64,000 nt of DNA from Flexivirga meconopsidis. Lineage in GTDB: Bacteria; Actinomycetota; Actinomycetes; Actinomycetales; Dermatophilaceae. The stretch is from NCBI RefSeq assembly GCF_026162425.1, contig NZ_JAOBQJ010000006.1, forward strand, positions 1 through 64,000, given 5' to 3'. This document shows, piece by piece, positions 43,644 through 52,684 of this stretch (the first letter of the stretch is position 1; each line of letters starts with the position of its first letter). The position numbers were made by a program, and so were the translations under genes. The notes beneath the pieces were generated by a model, which ran no database searches, had not been told where the DNA came from, and saw nothing but the letters and a program-made list of their open reading frames with translations.

Positions 43644-44248
43644 GCATTCCACCCGCCCGCGTGCTCGTGCTCGGCGGCCCGAGCGGGTCGGGCAAGTCAC
43701 GCTGGGCCGCGCAGTTCTCCCGTGACTACGGCTGGCCGATCCTGCGGCTGGACGACTTCTACAAGGACGGCGACGACCCGACCCTGCCGATGTCGAGCCT
43801 CGGGATCGCCGACTGGGACGACGTGCGGTCCTGGCACCTCGACATGGCAGTCGCTGCGCTGGAGCAGTTGTGCCGCACCGGGGAAGTGGTCAAGCCGACC
43901 TACGACATCGGCGCGTCGTCGGCGACCGGCTCCGAGCGGCTGACGCTCGCCGGTGCCGAGATCGTCGTGGCGGAAGGGATCTTCGCGCCATACGTGATCG
44001 AACCGCTGCGCGAGCGCGGGCTGCTGGACGGTGCCTTCTGTGTGTGTCACAACCGGTGGGTGACCTTCGCCAGGCGGCTCGTGCGCGACCTGTCCGAGCG
44101 GCGCAAGCCGCCGACCGTGCTGATCCGCCGCGGTTTGCGCCTGGCCCGTGCCGAGCCGCGCATCGTCGGCGAGCAGGCGCGGCTCGGCGCCGAACCGATC
44201 CGGCCCAAGGAGTTGGCGCGACGGCTCGCCGAACGTGCCGTCATCTAG
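43640..44248 (+). CDS. Uridine kinase-like P-loop protein
   Basis: 202 residues; GTG start in a GTGA overlap with the previous stop. Walker A GGPSGSGKS, LDDFYKDGDDPTLP (substrate Asp region), and VVAEGIFAPY follow the uridine/phosphoribulokinase-like pattern. C-terminal half has Arg-rich ERRKPPTVLIRRGLRLARAE. Could phosphorylate uridine or cytidine and thus salvage nucleosides, in line with the cluster, but the family also includes kinases of unknown substrate. Confidence 0.8.
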   Translation: MSIPPARVLVLGGPSGSGKSRWAAQFSRDYGWPILRLDDFYKDGDDPTLPMSSLGIADWDDVRSWHLDMAVAALEQLCRTGEVVKPTYDIGASSATGSERLTLAGAEIVVAEGIFAPYVIEPLRERGLLDGAFCVCHNRWVTFARRLVRDLSERRKPPTVLIRRGLRLARAEPRIVGEQARLGAEPIRPKELARRLAERAVI

Positions 44249-44257
44249 GGTCGTTCC

Positions 44258-45397
44258 ATGAGCAATGGTTGGACGAGCCCCGGGGGAGACTCGCCGAGCG
44301 GTGATCAGCAGCAGCCGGCACCGCAGTATGGCCAGCAGGCCCCGCCGCAGTATGGCCAGCAGCCTCCGCAGTACGGGCAGTACGGCCCTCCACAACCGCC
44401 ACAGCAGCAATATCAGCCGCCGCACCAGGGCTACGGCCCGCCGCCTGGCCACGGCCCGCAACCCGGTTACGCCCAGCTGGCGCCGAAGCCCGGCGTCATA
44501 CCGCTGCGGCCACTACGACTCGGGGACGTCTTCGAGGGCACCTTCGCCACCATCCGCGGCAACCCCGGGGCGACGCTCGGGCTGTCCGCAATCGTCGCTC
44601 TCGTCGTGGCGATCCCGGCGATCCTGACCACGATCGCGTTCAGCAACGCCGATCTGACCACCACCGACGACTCGGGCACGACGCTCAATTTCGGCACCCA
44701 GATCGGGCAGAACGTCAGCACCATCTACATGGGGTTCGCCGGGATCTTCCTCACCGGCATGCTGACGGTCGTGGTGTCCGAGGCGGTGCTCGGCCGGCGT
44801 ATCTCGATCGGGGAGACGTGGCAGAAGGTGCGCGGCCGGCTGCTGCCGCTGCTCGGGATGACGCTGCTGCAGACCCTCGCCTTCTTGGTGGTCCTCGGCG
44901 TCGGTGTCGGCATCGTCGTGCTGCTGGCACTCACTGCGCCGGTCTTGCTCACGGTGACGGTCGGGATCATCCTTGCCCTCGTTGCGCTCGTCGCCTTCGT
45001 CTACGTCTGGTTCAAGCTGAGCTTCGCCGGTGCGGCGCTGGTGCTGGAACGCGTCGGGCCGATCGCGGCGTTCAAACGCTCCTGGGCGCTCACGAGAGGC
45101 CAGTGGTGGCGCATCTTCGGCATCACCGTCCTCGGGCAGTTGATGGTCGGCTTCGTGTCGGGGATCGCAATGATGCCGGCCGGCATCATCCTCGGCATTA
45201 GCGCGGCCGACTCGGGCACCCCGTCGGTCGGCGCGATCATCGTCTACCAGTTGGTGGCCGTCGCGATCAGCTCACTCACCGCACCGTTCACCGCGGGCGT
45301 GGTCGCCCTGCTCTACTTGGACCAGCGGATTCGCAAGGAAGCCCTCGACGTCACCTTGATGCAGGCGGCCGGTCAGGACAAAGCCGGTGCAGCGTGA
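44258..45397 (+). CDS. Polytopic membrane protein, DUF7847/GDPD-membrane-like
   Basis: 379 residues. The first about 75 residues are low complexity, rich in Gln/Pro/Tyr/Gly (repeats of QYGQ and PPQ), followed by IPLRPLRLGDVFEGTFATIRGNPG, a phrase typical of the membrane domain of glycerophosphodiester phosphodiesterase-type proteins, and about six helices. No phosphodiesterase active site is present. First gene of a six-gene unit (this, DUF4129, DUF4350, MoxR, DUF58), as I recall in mycobacteria. It overlaps the next gene by 11 bases. Confidence 0.82.
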   Translation: MSNGWTSPGGDSPSGDQQQPAPQYGQQAPPQYGQQPPQYGQYGPPQPPQQQYQPPHQGYGPPPGHGPQPGYAQLAPKPGVIPLRPLRLGDVFEGTFATIRGNPGATLGLSAIVALVVAIPAILTTIAFSNADLTTTDDSGTTLNFGTQIGQNVSTIYMGFAGIFLTGMLTVVVSEAVLGRRISIGETWQKVRGRLLPLLGMTLLQTLAFLVVLGVGVGIVVLLALTAPVLLTVTVGIILALVALVAFVYVWFKLSFAGAALVLERVGPIAAFKRSWALTRGQWWRIFGITVLGQLMVGFVSGIAMMPAGIILGISAADSGTPSVGAIIVYQLVAVAISSLTAPFTAGVVALLYLDQRIRKEALDVTLMQAAGQDKAGAA

Positions 45398-46025
45398 CGC
45401 TCCGCTGCACCCGGGCGGCGGCGAGGCGCGCGAGCTGCTCCGCCGGGAGCTGGCCAAACCGGCGTACGCCGACCAGCGCAGCTGGTTGCAGCGACTCTGG
45501 GACTGGGCCACCGGCAAGCTCGACGAGCTGCTGAACGGCATCGGCGACGCACTCCCCCTGTGGGTGCTGCTGCCGGCGCTCCTCGTGCTCGTCGCCGTCA
45601 TCATCTACGCGCTGGCCCACCTGCGACGACGAGACCGACCGGGGCGCGCGACTGCCGCGGCGGGGGTGCTGGCCGACACCACCCTGACCGCGGAGCAGTT
45701 ACGTCGCCGGGCCAATCACGCGCTGTCACAAGGTGATTCGCGATCGGCCGTGCTCGACCTGTTCCGTGCGATCGCGCGGTCGGCCGAGGAGCGCGCACTG
45801 GTCGTCCCCCGCCCGGGTCGCACCGCGCACGAAGTCGGTCTCGAACTGGCACCCTTCTTCCCGGGCCACCACGACGCGCTGCTCGCCAGCGCGAACCTCT
45901 TCGACCGGGTCCGGTATGGCGGGGCGACCGCAACGGCCGACGACGTCGCCCACGTGCGCAGCCTCGACGACGAGCTCACCCGCGCCCGACCGCAGCACGT
46001 CGCAACGGCGGGAACACCCGCGTGA
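45387..46025 (+). CDS. DUF4129 membrane protein
   Basis: 212 residues, GTG start. One helix (ALPLWVLLPALLVLVAVIIYALAHL) after about 50 residues, and a helical cytoplasmic domain with LTAEQLRRRANHALSQGDSRSAVLDLFRAIARSAEERALV, PRPGRTAHEVGLELAPFFP and FDRVRYGG, the DUF4129 core often found at the C-terminus of transglutaminase-like proteins. Overlaps both neighbours. Proposed role: part of a membrane-anchored complex with the MoxR and DUF58 proteins. Exact function unknown. Confidence 0.85.
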   Translation: MQRDAPLHPGGGEARELLRRELAKPAYADQRSWLQRLWDWATGKLDELLNGIGDALPLWVLLPALLVLVAVIIYALAHLRRRDRPGRATAAAGVLADTTLTAEQLRRRANHALSQGDSRSAVLDLFRAIARSAEERALVVPRPGRTAHEVGLELAPFFPGHHDALLASANLFDRVRYGGATATADDVAHVRSLDDELTRARPQHVATAGTPA

Positions 46026-47131
46026 TCACCCGCGGCCGCCTCATCCTCGGCGGGATCGTCGCGCTGCTGGTGCTCGTCGTGATCGGCGTGAGCCTGCTGC
46101 TGCCGCGCAACGCGAGCGAGCCGTTGGACCCCGACGCCCCGGGCCCGGACGGCACCCGGGCTGTCGCACAAGTGCTCGGGCAACAGGGAGTCTCGGTCGA
46201 CATCGCACGCAGTCCCGATGAATTCCGCGACCAATCGGTAGCCGGGGCAACGGTTTTGATCACTCGCCCCCAGCTGCTCGCCGACGACACACTTGGCGAT
46301 GCCATGCGGCACACCTCCGGTGCCCGTCGGGTCGTGGTCGTCGACGCCGACCCGCAGACAGCCCACGCGATGCAGCTGCCCGACCTTGAGGGTGGCCCGG
46401 TCGCGGGCCGGCCCAGCACGGTGTGTTCGGTGCCGTGGCTCGAGGGGTTGCGGATGAGTTATGCCGACGTCGAGTACACCGCCGGGCCGGTTGGCACGTC
46501 GTGTTTCGGCGAGGGCGGCAGCGGCGCGGTGCTGGTGCTGCCCGAGATCAACGGCGGCCGCCCGGAGACCGTGCTCGTCGGCAGCCGCGCAGTGTTCACC
46601 AACAAGACGGTTGTGCGCGACGACAACGCGGCCATTGCGCTGCGCACGCTCGGGTCCACCGATCGGCTGGTCTGGTTCGCGCCGACGCTCGGCAGCGCCG
46701 ACAATCCCCTTGCCCAGGGCCCGGCCTGGCCGCGCTGGTTCGGACCGTCGGTCTGGCTTGCCGGAGCTGTCGCGGTGCTGGTGATCGTATGGCGGGCAAG
46801 GCGATTCGGCCGCCTGGTCCCGGAGCCGCTGCCGGTCGTCGTGCGTGCCGACGAGACGACCCGCAGCCGTGGACTGCTCTACCGCAAGGCCGGCGACACC
46901 GAGCGCAGCTCTCGCGTGCTGCGCGCAGCGACCCGGGGACGACTGGCCCGTTACCTCGGGCTGCCACCGACCGGGCCGACCGGGCCGCTGGTCGAGCGCG
47001 TCGCACATGCGGCCGGCATCGACCCGCGTGAGGTGCACGAGCTGTTGCTCGGGCCGGACGCCACCGACGAACAATCGATGACCGACATTGGCAAGCGACT
47101 GCAACTCCTGGAAAGGCAGGTCCGCGGATGA
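46022..47131 (+). CDS. DUF4350 membrane protein
   Basis: 369 residues, GTG start overlapping the previous stop. N-terminal helix (LILGGIVALLVLVVIGVSLLLP), extracellular GATase1-like domain with PDGTRAVAQVLGQQGVSVDIARS and VLITRPQLLADD, a second helix (VWLAGAVAVLVIVWRARRFGR) and a cytoplasmic tail with LYRKAGDTERSSRVLRAATRGRLARYLGLPP. Rv3691-like. Likely works with the MoxR ATPase encoded directly after it (ATGA-type junction). Confidence 0.86.
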   Translation: MITRGRLILGGIVALLVLVVIGVSLLLPRNASEPLDPDAPGPDGTRAVAQVLGQQGVSVDIARSPDEFRDQSVAGATVLITRPQLLADDTLGDAMRHTSGARRVVVVDADPQTAHAMQLPDLEGGPVAGRPSTVCSVPWLEGLRMSYADVEYTAGPVGTSCFGEGGSGAVLVLPEINGGRPETVLVGSRAVFTNKTVVRDDNAAIALRTLGSTDRLVWFAPTLGSADNPLAQGPAWPRWFGPSVWLAGAVAVLVIVWRARRFGRLVPEPLPVVVRADETTRSRGLLYRKAGDTERSSRVLRAATRGRLARYLGLPPTGPTGPLVERVAHAAGIDPREVHELLLGPDATDEQSMTDIGKRLQLLERQVRG

Positions 47132-48111
47132 CCCCGCTCTCCCCCGAAGAACACGAGGCCGCTGAGCGTGCGCGGCAGGCACTCGGCGAGGTGCGCGGCG
47201 AAGTCGCCAAAGCCGTTGTGGGACAAGACGCCGCCGTGTCCGCGCTGGTGATCGGCCTGCTCAGCCGGGGTCACGTGCTGCTCGAAGGAGTGCCCGGCGT
47301 CGCCAAGACCCTGCTGGTGCGGGCACTCGCCGCGGCGCTTGCCATCGACACCAAGCGCGTGCAGTTCACCCCCGACCTGATGCCCGGCGACATCACCGGT
47401 TCGCTCGTTTTCGACGCCGGCACATCGGAGTTCACCTTCCGCCCCGGTCCGGTCTTCACCAACCTGCTGCTCGCCGACGAGATCAACCGCACGCCACCCA
47501 AGACGCAGTCCGCGCTGCTGGAGGCGATGGAGGAGCGTCAGGTGTCGATCGACGGCACACCGCGTCCGCTCCCGCAGCCGTTTCTGGTCGCGGCGACGCA
47601 GAACCCGGTCGAGTACGAAGGCACCTACCCACTGCCCGAAGCCCAGCTCGACCGGTTCCTGATGAAGGTGCTGCTCCCGCTGCCCGCACGAGATGCCGAG
47701 CTGGAGGTGTTGCGCCGGCACGCCGCCGGATTCGACCCGAAGGACCTACGGGCCGCAGGCGTCCGTGCGGTGGCCGGCCCGGCCGACCTCGAGGCGGGGG
47801 CCCAGGCGGTGCGCCGGGTGCAGGTCGGCAGCGATGTCGCGTCATACATCGTGGACGTGGCGCGGGCGACCCGCACCTCGCCGTCGCTCTCGCTCGGCGC
47901 CAGCCCCCGTGCGACGACCGCCCTGCTCGCGACGAGCCGCGCGTGGGCCTGGCTGAACGGTCGCGACTTCGTCACCCCGGACGACGTGAAGGCGATGACC
48001 GTGCCCACGCTCGCGCACCGGCTCCAGCTGCGGCCGGAGGCGGAGCTGGAGGGCGTCGGAGTGGCGACGGTGCTGGACTCCGCGATCGGATCCGTCCCGG
48101 TGCCACGGTGA
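47128..48111 (+). CDS. MoxR AAA+ ATPase (MRP/Rv3692 type)
   Basis: 327 residues. Walker A EGVPGVAKT near residue 54, the MoxR insertion VQFTPDLMPGDITGSL, Walker B LLADEINRTPPKTQSALLEAMEERQV, sensor ATQNPVEYEGTYPLPEAQLDRFLMKV, and C-terminal lid. Classic partner of DUF58 proteins, the gene for which follows 7 bases later. Acts as an ATP-driven chaperone for membrane or envelope complexes. This is the second MoxR of the window and belongs to a different subgroup than that at 26272. Confidence 0.93.
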   Translation: MTPLSPEEHEAAERARQALGEVRGEVAKAVVGQDAAVSALVIGLLSRGHVLLEGVPGVAKTLLVRALAAALAIDTKRVQFTPDLMPGDITGSLVFDAGTSEFTFRPGPVFTNLLLADEINRTPPKTQSALLEAMEERQVSIDGTPRPLPQPFLVAATQNPVEYEGTYPLPEAQLDRFLMKVLLPLPARDAELEVLRRHAAGFDPKDLRAAGVRAVAGPADLEAGAQAVRRVQVGSDVASYIVDVARATRTSPSLSLGASPRATTALLATSRAWAWLNGRDFVTPDDVKAMTVPTLAHRLQLRPEAELEGVGVATVLDSAIGSVPVPR

Positions 48112-48118
48112 TTGGCCG

Positions 48119-49408
48119 ATGAGGCTGACCGGCCGCACCGCGCTGCTCGCAGCGGTCGGCTTCGTCGCGGTCGTCATCCACCCGGGGCTGTGGACGGTCT
48201 TCTGGTGGCTGCTGCTCGTCGCGATGCTGGTCGGAGTCGATCTCTGGCTGGCGCCTCCGACGAAAACGCTTATGCCGCAGCGGGTTCCGATCGGCCAGGT
48301 GCGACTCGGTGAGTCGACGGAGAGCACGCTGTTGTTGCGCAACACCGGTGATCGCACTCTCCGGGGCAGTGTCCGCGATGCGTGGCCGCCGTCCGCCGGC
48401 GCCGTCGGTGAGCGTATGGCGCTGCGGCTCCCACCGGGCGAACAGACTCGGCTGCAGACGGCTCTCACCCCCACCAGACGGGGCGATCGTCGCACCGATC
48501 TGCTGACCGTGCGCACCGCCGGACCGCTCGGCCTCGCCCAACGGCAGCGCTCGACACCGGTGCCGGGCAGTGTCCGCGTGCTGCCGGCCTTCCCGTCCCG
48601 TCGCCATCTGCCGAGCAAGCTGGCACAGCTGCGACAGCTCGATGGACGGTCGGCGGTGCGGGTGCGCGGCCAAGGCACCGAGTTCGACTCGCTGCGGGAC
48701 TATGTCGACGGCGACGACGTACGCAGCATCGACTGGCGCGCGACAGCGCGGCGGCAGCACCCGGTCGTGCGCACCTGGCAGCCCGAGCGTGACCGCCGCA
48801 TCGTCGTCGTGCTGGACACCTCCCGCACCTCCGCCGGCCGCATCGGGGATATCACCCGGCTGGACTCCGGCATGGACGCGACGTTGCTGCTCGCAGCACT
48901 CGCGTCGCGGGCGGGTGACAAGGTGCAGTTCCTCGCCGGCGACCGACGGGTGCGCTCCCGGGTGTCCGGAATCACTGATCGCGCAGAGCTCCTGCACGCC
49001 CTCGTCACCGCCATGGCACCGCTCGAACCCACTCTCGTGGAAGCCGATTGGACGCGTCTGGTCGGTGCCGGTCTGCCGCGCAACCGGTCACTCGTCGTGC
49101 TGGTGACACCGCTCGAGCCGGCCGCGATCGAGGAGGGACTGCTCCCCGTCCTCGCCACCCTGGCAACCCGGCATCGCGTGGTCCTCGCCTCCGTCGCCGA
49201 CCCGAGCGTGCGGGCGATGGCGGAGCGTCGCGACGCTCCCGCCGAGGTGTATGACGCAGCAGCCGCCGAACGCACCGAGCTGCTCCGGCGACGCACCCGG
49301 GAGGCTCTCGAACGCCTCGGCGTCACCGTGCTCGACGAGCCACCGGACAAGCTGCCGGTCGCGCTCGTCGACCACTACCTGTTGCTCAAGAGCCGCGGGC
49401 TGCTCTAG
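48119..49408 (+). CDS. DUF58 (VWA-like) membrane protein
   Basis: 429 residues. Two N-terminal helices (LLAAVGFVAVVIHPGLWTVFWWLLLVAMLVGVDLWLA), a beta-rich domain with RVLPAFPSR, and the DUF58 core GQGTEFDSLRDYVDGDDVRSIDWRATARRQHPVVRTWQPERDRRIVVVLDTSRTSAG near residues 190-245, where LDTSRTS is the MIDAS-like site. End gene of the plus-strand unit. It is expected to link a metal-dependent VWA domain with the MoxR ATPase. Confidence 0.92.
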   Translation: MRLTGRTALLAAVGFVAVVIHPGLWTVFWWLLLVAMLVGVDLWLAPPTKTLMPQRVPIGQVRLGESTESTLLLRNTGDRTLRGSVRDAWPPSAGAVGERMALRLPPGEQTRLQTALTPTRRGDRRTDLLTVRTAGPLGLAQRQRSTPVPGSVRVLPAFPSRRHLPSKLAQLRQLDGRSAVRVRGQGTEFDSLRDYVDGDDVRSIDWRATARRQHPVVRTWQPERDRRIVVVLDTSRTSAGRIGDITRLDSGMDATLLLAALASRAGDKVQFLAGDRRVRSRVSGITDRAELLHALVTAMAPLEPTLVEADWTRLVGAGLPRNRSLVVLVTPLEPAAIEEGLLPVLATLATRHRVVLASVADPSVRAMAERRDAPAEVYDAAAAERTELLRRRTREALERLGVTVLDEPPDKLPVALVDHYLLLKSRGLL

Positions 49409-49733
49409 GTCGGCGTCGCGGGGGCGCGGGGGGCGGGCGGGCACGGGGCGCGGGCGCGGGCGCGGGCGAGCCCGCATAACTCACCGAATAGGTGCCCGAC
49501 ACGCCGAAAAACAGCGCTCGCACGGCGCGCCGCACACCTTATCGGTGAGTTTCGCGCCCGGCCGCCGCGAAGCGCGCGCGGGCACGGGCGAGCCCGCATA
49601 ACTCACCGAATAGGCGCCCGACACGCCGAAAAACAGCGCTCGCGCGGCGCGCCGCACACCTTATCGGTGAGTTTCGCGCCCGGCCGCCGCGAAGCGCGCG
49701 CGGGCCCGCATCGGGATCAACGCACCAGCACGC
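49409..49733. repeat. Duplicated 122-bp palindromic unit in a 325-base convergent gap
   Basis: After a GC-only stretch with repeated GCGGGC (49420-49470), a 122-base unit starts at 49466 and again at 49588 and ends near 49706. Copies differ at a few positions (for example GGTGCCC against GGCGCCC). Each has AACTCACCGAATAGG and CCTTATCGGTGAGTT, 15-base arms with two mismatches around about 50 bases. Lies between DUF58 (plus) and SpoIIM-like (minus), as a double bidirectional terminator might. No gene is supported in this stretch. Confidence 0.85.
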
Positions 49734-50729
49734 TCAGGCGCTGACCGGTCGTACCGCGGCCTGGTCGATCTCGCCTACATCACCGGTCTCGCCGGCTCGG
49801 GCGGCACGCCTGCCCAGCACGAAAACGTAGGCGAGGAAGGCGATCTCGGCGAGTATGCCGATCCCGATCCGCGCCCAGGTCGGCAGCGACGACGGCGTCA
49901 CGAACGCCTCGATGATGCCGCTGACGAGCAACACGCCGACCAGGCCGATCGCCACGATCACCGTCGCGCGGCCCTCGTGCGCGAGGGAGTCCGAGCGGGT
50001 GCGCGCCCCCGGCTCCACCCAGGACCAGAACAATCGCAGCCCGGCACCGGCAGCGACGAAAACCGCTGTCAGCTCGAGGATTCCGTGCGGCAGGATCAGG
50101 CCGAAGAACTCTCCCCCGTGGCCGTAGGACACCATGATGCCGCCGGAGATCGCGACATTGACGACGTTCTGCCAGAGCAGGTAGATGACGGGTGCGCCGA
50201 GCACCCCGAAGGCGATGCACAACGCAGAGACCCAGACGTTGTTGGTCCACACCCGCGCCGCGAAGTCGGTGGCGGCATACTCGGAGTAGTAGTCGCGGAA
50301 GTCGCCGTTCACCAACTGCCTGGCCTGCTCCGGCGACACGAATGACGTCTGCACGTCGGGGTTGCGGGCGATCCACGCCCCGACCACAAACGCCGCGAGG
50401 ATGCTGGCTGCCGCCGCGCCGATCCACCACCAGCGCGCCCGGTAGAGCACCGCCGGCAGCTGTCGCACCACGAAGTCCGCGACCCCTGACCACGACGCCG
50501 TGCGCCGGCCGAGGGCCGCGGTGCGCGCCTTGGCCAGCAGGGTCGAAAGGTATTGCACGACGGTCGGATCCGGTGCGGCAGAACGAATCACCGACAGCTG
50601 AGTGGCGACCCGCTGGTAGAGGTCGAGCAGCTCGTCCGCCTCGGCCCCGCTCAGCCGTCGCTGGGCGCCGAGCACCCGCAGCCGCTCCCACTCGGCGTGA
50701 TGCGCCACGACGTAAGCGTCCAGATCCAC
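49734..50729 (-). CDS. Stage II sporulation protein M-like (SpoIIM/DUF95) membrane protein
   Basis: 331 residues, from GTG 50729, which gives the conserved VDLDAYVVAHHAEWERL start. N-terminal helical cytoplasmic part (residues 1-90), then five to six helices: WWWIGAAAASILAAFVVGAWIA, WVSALCIAFGVLGAPVIYLLWQNVVNVAISGGI, GLILPHGILELTAVFVAAGAGLRLFWSWV. LPHGILEL is the SpoIIM signature. Divergent from the RDD gene with 22 bases between starts; the same pair (Rv3694c/Rv3695) exists in mycobacteria as I recall. Non-sporulating actinobacteria keep it; function unknown. Confidence 0.87.
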   Translation of the reverse strand: MDLDAYVVAHHAEWERLRVLGAQRRLSGAEADELLDLYQRVATQLSVIRSAAPDPTVVQYLSTLLAKARTAALGRRTASWSGVADFVVRQLPAVLYRARWWWIGAAAASILAAFVVGAWIARNPDVQTSFVSPEQARQLVNGDFRDYYSEYAATDFAARVWTNNVWVSALCIAFGVLGAPVIYLLWQNVVNVAISGGIMVSYGHGGEFFGLILPHGILELTAVFVAAGAGLRLFWSWVEPGARTRSDSLAHEGRATVIVAIGLVGVLLVSGIIEAFVTPSSLPTWARIGIGILAEIAFLAYVFVLGRRAARAGETGDVGEIDQAAVRPVSA

Positions 50730-50735
50730 GCGCTC

Positions 50736-50745
50736 AATATAGGGT
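50736..50745. promoter_or_regulatory. Overlapping face-to-face -10 elements for two leaderless genes
   Basis: On the plus strand TAGGGT (50740-50745) lies six bases before the ATG at 50752; on the minus strand TATATT (50741-50736) lies six bases before the GTG at 50729. Both fit TANNNT boxes whose transcripts would start at the start codon. They share two bases, so only one polymerase can open this site at a time. Confidence 0.5.
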
Positions 50746-50751
50746 GCTGAC

Positions 50752-51606
50752 ATGTCCGCGCCGAGCACGCCGCAGCGCCCTCGGCGGCTGCGCGGCGCCG
50801 ACAGCGACCTGATGATCACCGGCGAGGCCGTCCTCATCGACGTGCCCGCCGCACCGCTGCCGACCCGAGTGGTCGGTGCCGTCATCGACCGGGCGCTCTA
50901 CCTGCTGCTGTTCGTGGGGCTGATCCTCGCGCTCACGTTCATGTCCGGCGGTGCGAGCGACGCCACCTTCAGCACACTGGTGCTGTTGTCGATGGTGCTC
51001 TGCCTGCTCGTGATCCCGGTGACAATCGAGACGCTGACCCGCGGCCGGTCACTCGGCAAGCTGATCATGAAACTGCGCGTGGTGCGCGACGACGGCGGGC
51101 CGATCGTGTTTCGCCACGCGTTCGTCCGTGGCCTGTTGTCGATCGTCGAGATCTGGACGTTGCAGGGTGTGCCCGCCCTGGTGGCCGCGGCGAGCAACCT
51201 GCGCAGCAAACGCCTCGGTGACCTGGCCGCGGGCACGTATGTCGTGCGCGAGCAGACCGGCATGAAGCTCGTGGCGCCGCCGGAGCCCCCGCCATACCTG
51301 CGGGAGTGGGCGCGAAGCGCCGACATCGCGCCGCTGCCCGATGGCGTGGCGCTGGCCATGCGCCAGTTCCTGATCCGGCGCTGGACCCTCTCCCCCGCGG
51401 CTCGCGCGGCGCTCACCGACAACCTGCTGGCGCAAGTGCAACCGCTGGTGTCGCCGCCGCCCCCACCGCGCACCAACCCCGAGGACTTCCTGTCCGCGGT
51501 GCTGGCTGAGCGCAGCGCCCGCGACGGCGCAAGACTGCAGCGGGACAACGGGATCCGCGCGAGGCTGCTGCCGCCCGATCAGCTCAACGCGAATATCCGG
51601 GCTTGA
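50752..51606 (+). CDS. RDD family membrane protein
   Basis: 284 residues. RDD domain in the first half: [26 protein letters not shown] (Arg-Asp pair in the first helix), second helix region [41 protein letters not shown], and [14 protein letters not shown]. The C-terminal half is soluble, with a Pro-rich loop. RDD proteins are small membrane proteins, some with Na+/H+ antiport activity. Divergent from the SpoIIM-like gene; its last 23 bases overlap the end of the adenosine deaminase gene on the opposite strand. Confidence 0.9.
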   Translation: MSAPSTPQRPRRLRGADSDLMITGEAVLIDVPAAPLPTRVVGAVIDRALYLLLFVGLILALTFMSGGASDATFSTLVLLSMVLCLLVIPVTIETLTRGRSLGKLIMKLRVVRDDGGPIVFRHAFVRGLLSIVEIWTLQGVPALVAAASNLRSKRLGDLAAGTYVVREQTGMKLVAPPEPPPYLREWARSADIAPLPDGVALAMRQFLIRRWTLSPAARAALTDNLLAQVQPLVSPPPPPRTNPEDFLSAVLAERSARDGARLQRDNGIRARLLPPDQLNANIRA

Positions 51607-52684
51607 TCACATCGTCGATGATCGCCAGCCGCTCGTCGAAGGGCAGGAACGCCGACTTCATCGCGTTGATCGTCGCCCAGCGCAGGTCGTCGACGGTCCA
51701 GCCCGCCTCGTCGACCAGCAGCTGCATCTCCTTGGACATCGAGGTGCCGCTCATCAACCGGTTGTCGGTGTTGATCGTGACGCGATAACGCAGGTCCTTC
51801 AGGTGCGTGATCGGGTGTGCCGCAATGGAATTCGCGGCACCAGTCTGCAGATTGGAGGACGGGCACATTTCGAGCGGGATGCGACGATCCCGGACGTATG
51901 CCGCCAGGCGCCCGAGCTGCTCCGCGCCCGCCTCATCGGTCGAGATGTCGTCCATGATCCGCACGCCGTGGCCGAGTCGCTCTGCCCCGCACCACTGGAT
52001 CGCCTCCCAGATGCTCGGCAGGCCGAACGCCTCGCCGGCGTGAATGGTGAAGTGCGCGTTCTCCCTCTGCAAGTATTCGAACGCATCAAGATGGCGCGTG
52101 GGCGGGAAACCCGCCTCCGCGCCGGCGATGTCGAAGCCGGCGACGCCCTGGTCACGGTAGCGGACGGCCAGTTGCGCGATCTCGGTGGACTTGGCCGCGT
52201 GCCGCATAGCGGTGAGCAGCGCCCGCACGACGATGCGGTTACCCGAAGCGCGTTCGCCCTCGCGGAAGCCCTCATTGACGGCCTCGACAACCTGCTCGAG
52301 GGTCAACCCTCCTTCGAGGTGTTGCTCTGGGGCGTAACGGATCTCGGCGTAGACGACGCCGTCCTCCGCCAGCTCCTGCGCGGCCTCCGAGGCGACCCTG
52401 CGCAGCGCGCCCGCAGTCTGCATCACCGCGACCGAGTGGTCGAACGTCTCCAGGTAGCGCTCCAGCGACCCGGAGTCGGCGGCCTCGCGGAACCACTTGC
52501 CCAGCGCCTCGGGGTCGGTGGTGGGCAGGTCCTCGTAGCCGTTCTCTTCGGCCAGCTCCACGATCGTTGCCGGCCGCAGACCCCCGTCGAGGTGGTCGTG
52601 CAGCAGCACCTTCGGCAATGCCTTGATCTCCGGGCGGATCAGGGTGGCCGCATCGTTCGCTGCCGTCATTGCGGTCTCACTCAT
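51584..52684 (-). CDS. add: Adenosine deaminase
   Basis: 366 residues from ATG 52684. Deaminates (deoxy)adenosine to (deoxy)inosine, the substrate of DeoD. Zinc and catalytic motifs: [37 protein letters not shown] and [13 protein letters not shown]. Its first 8 bases overlap the cupin gene (ATGAGTGA), so it is the second gene of a cupin-add pair. Tail-to-tail overlap of 23 bases with RDD gene. In mycobacteria add-deoA-cdd are adjacent; here deoA and other genes lie farther off. Confidence 0.95.
   Translation of the reverse strand: MSETAMTAANDAATLIRPEIKALPKVLLHDHLDGGLRPATIVELAEENGYEDLPTTDPEALGKWFREAADSGSLERYLETFDHSVAVMQTAGALRRVASEAAQELAEDGVVYAEIRYAPEQHLEGGLTLEQVVEAVNEGFREGERASGNRIVVRALLTAMRHAAKSTEIAQLAVRYRDQGVAGFDIAGAEAGFPPTRHLDAFEYLQRENAHFTIHAGEAFGLPSIWEAIQWCGAERLGHGVRIMDDISTDEAGAEQLGRLAAYVRDRRIPLEMCPSSNLQTGAANSIAAHPITHLKDLRYRVTINTDNRLMSGTSMSKEMQLLVDEAGWTVDDLRWATINAMKSAFLPFDERLAIIDDVIKPGYSR

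Noticed and set aside
49251-49601. Small frames inside and after the DUF58 gene end
   Set aside because: They arise from the GC-rich and duplicated palindromic DNA; no start signal and no conserved content.
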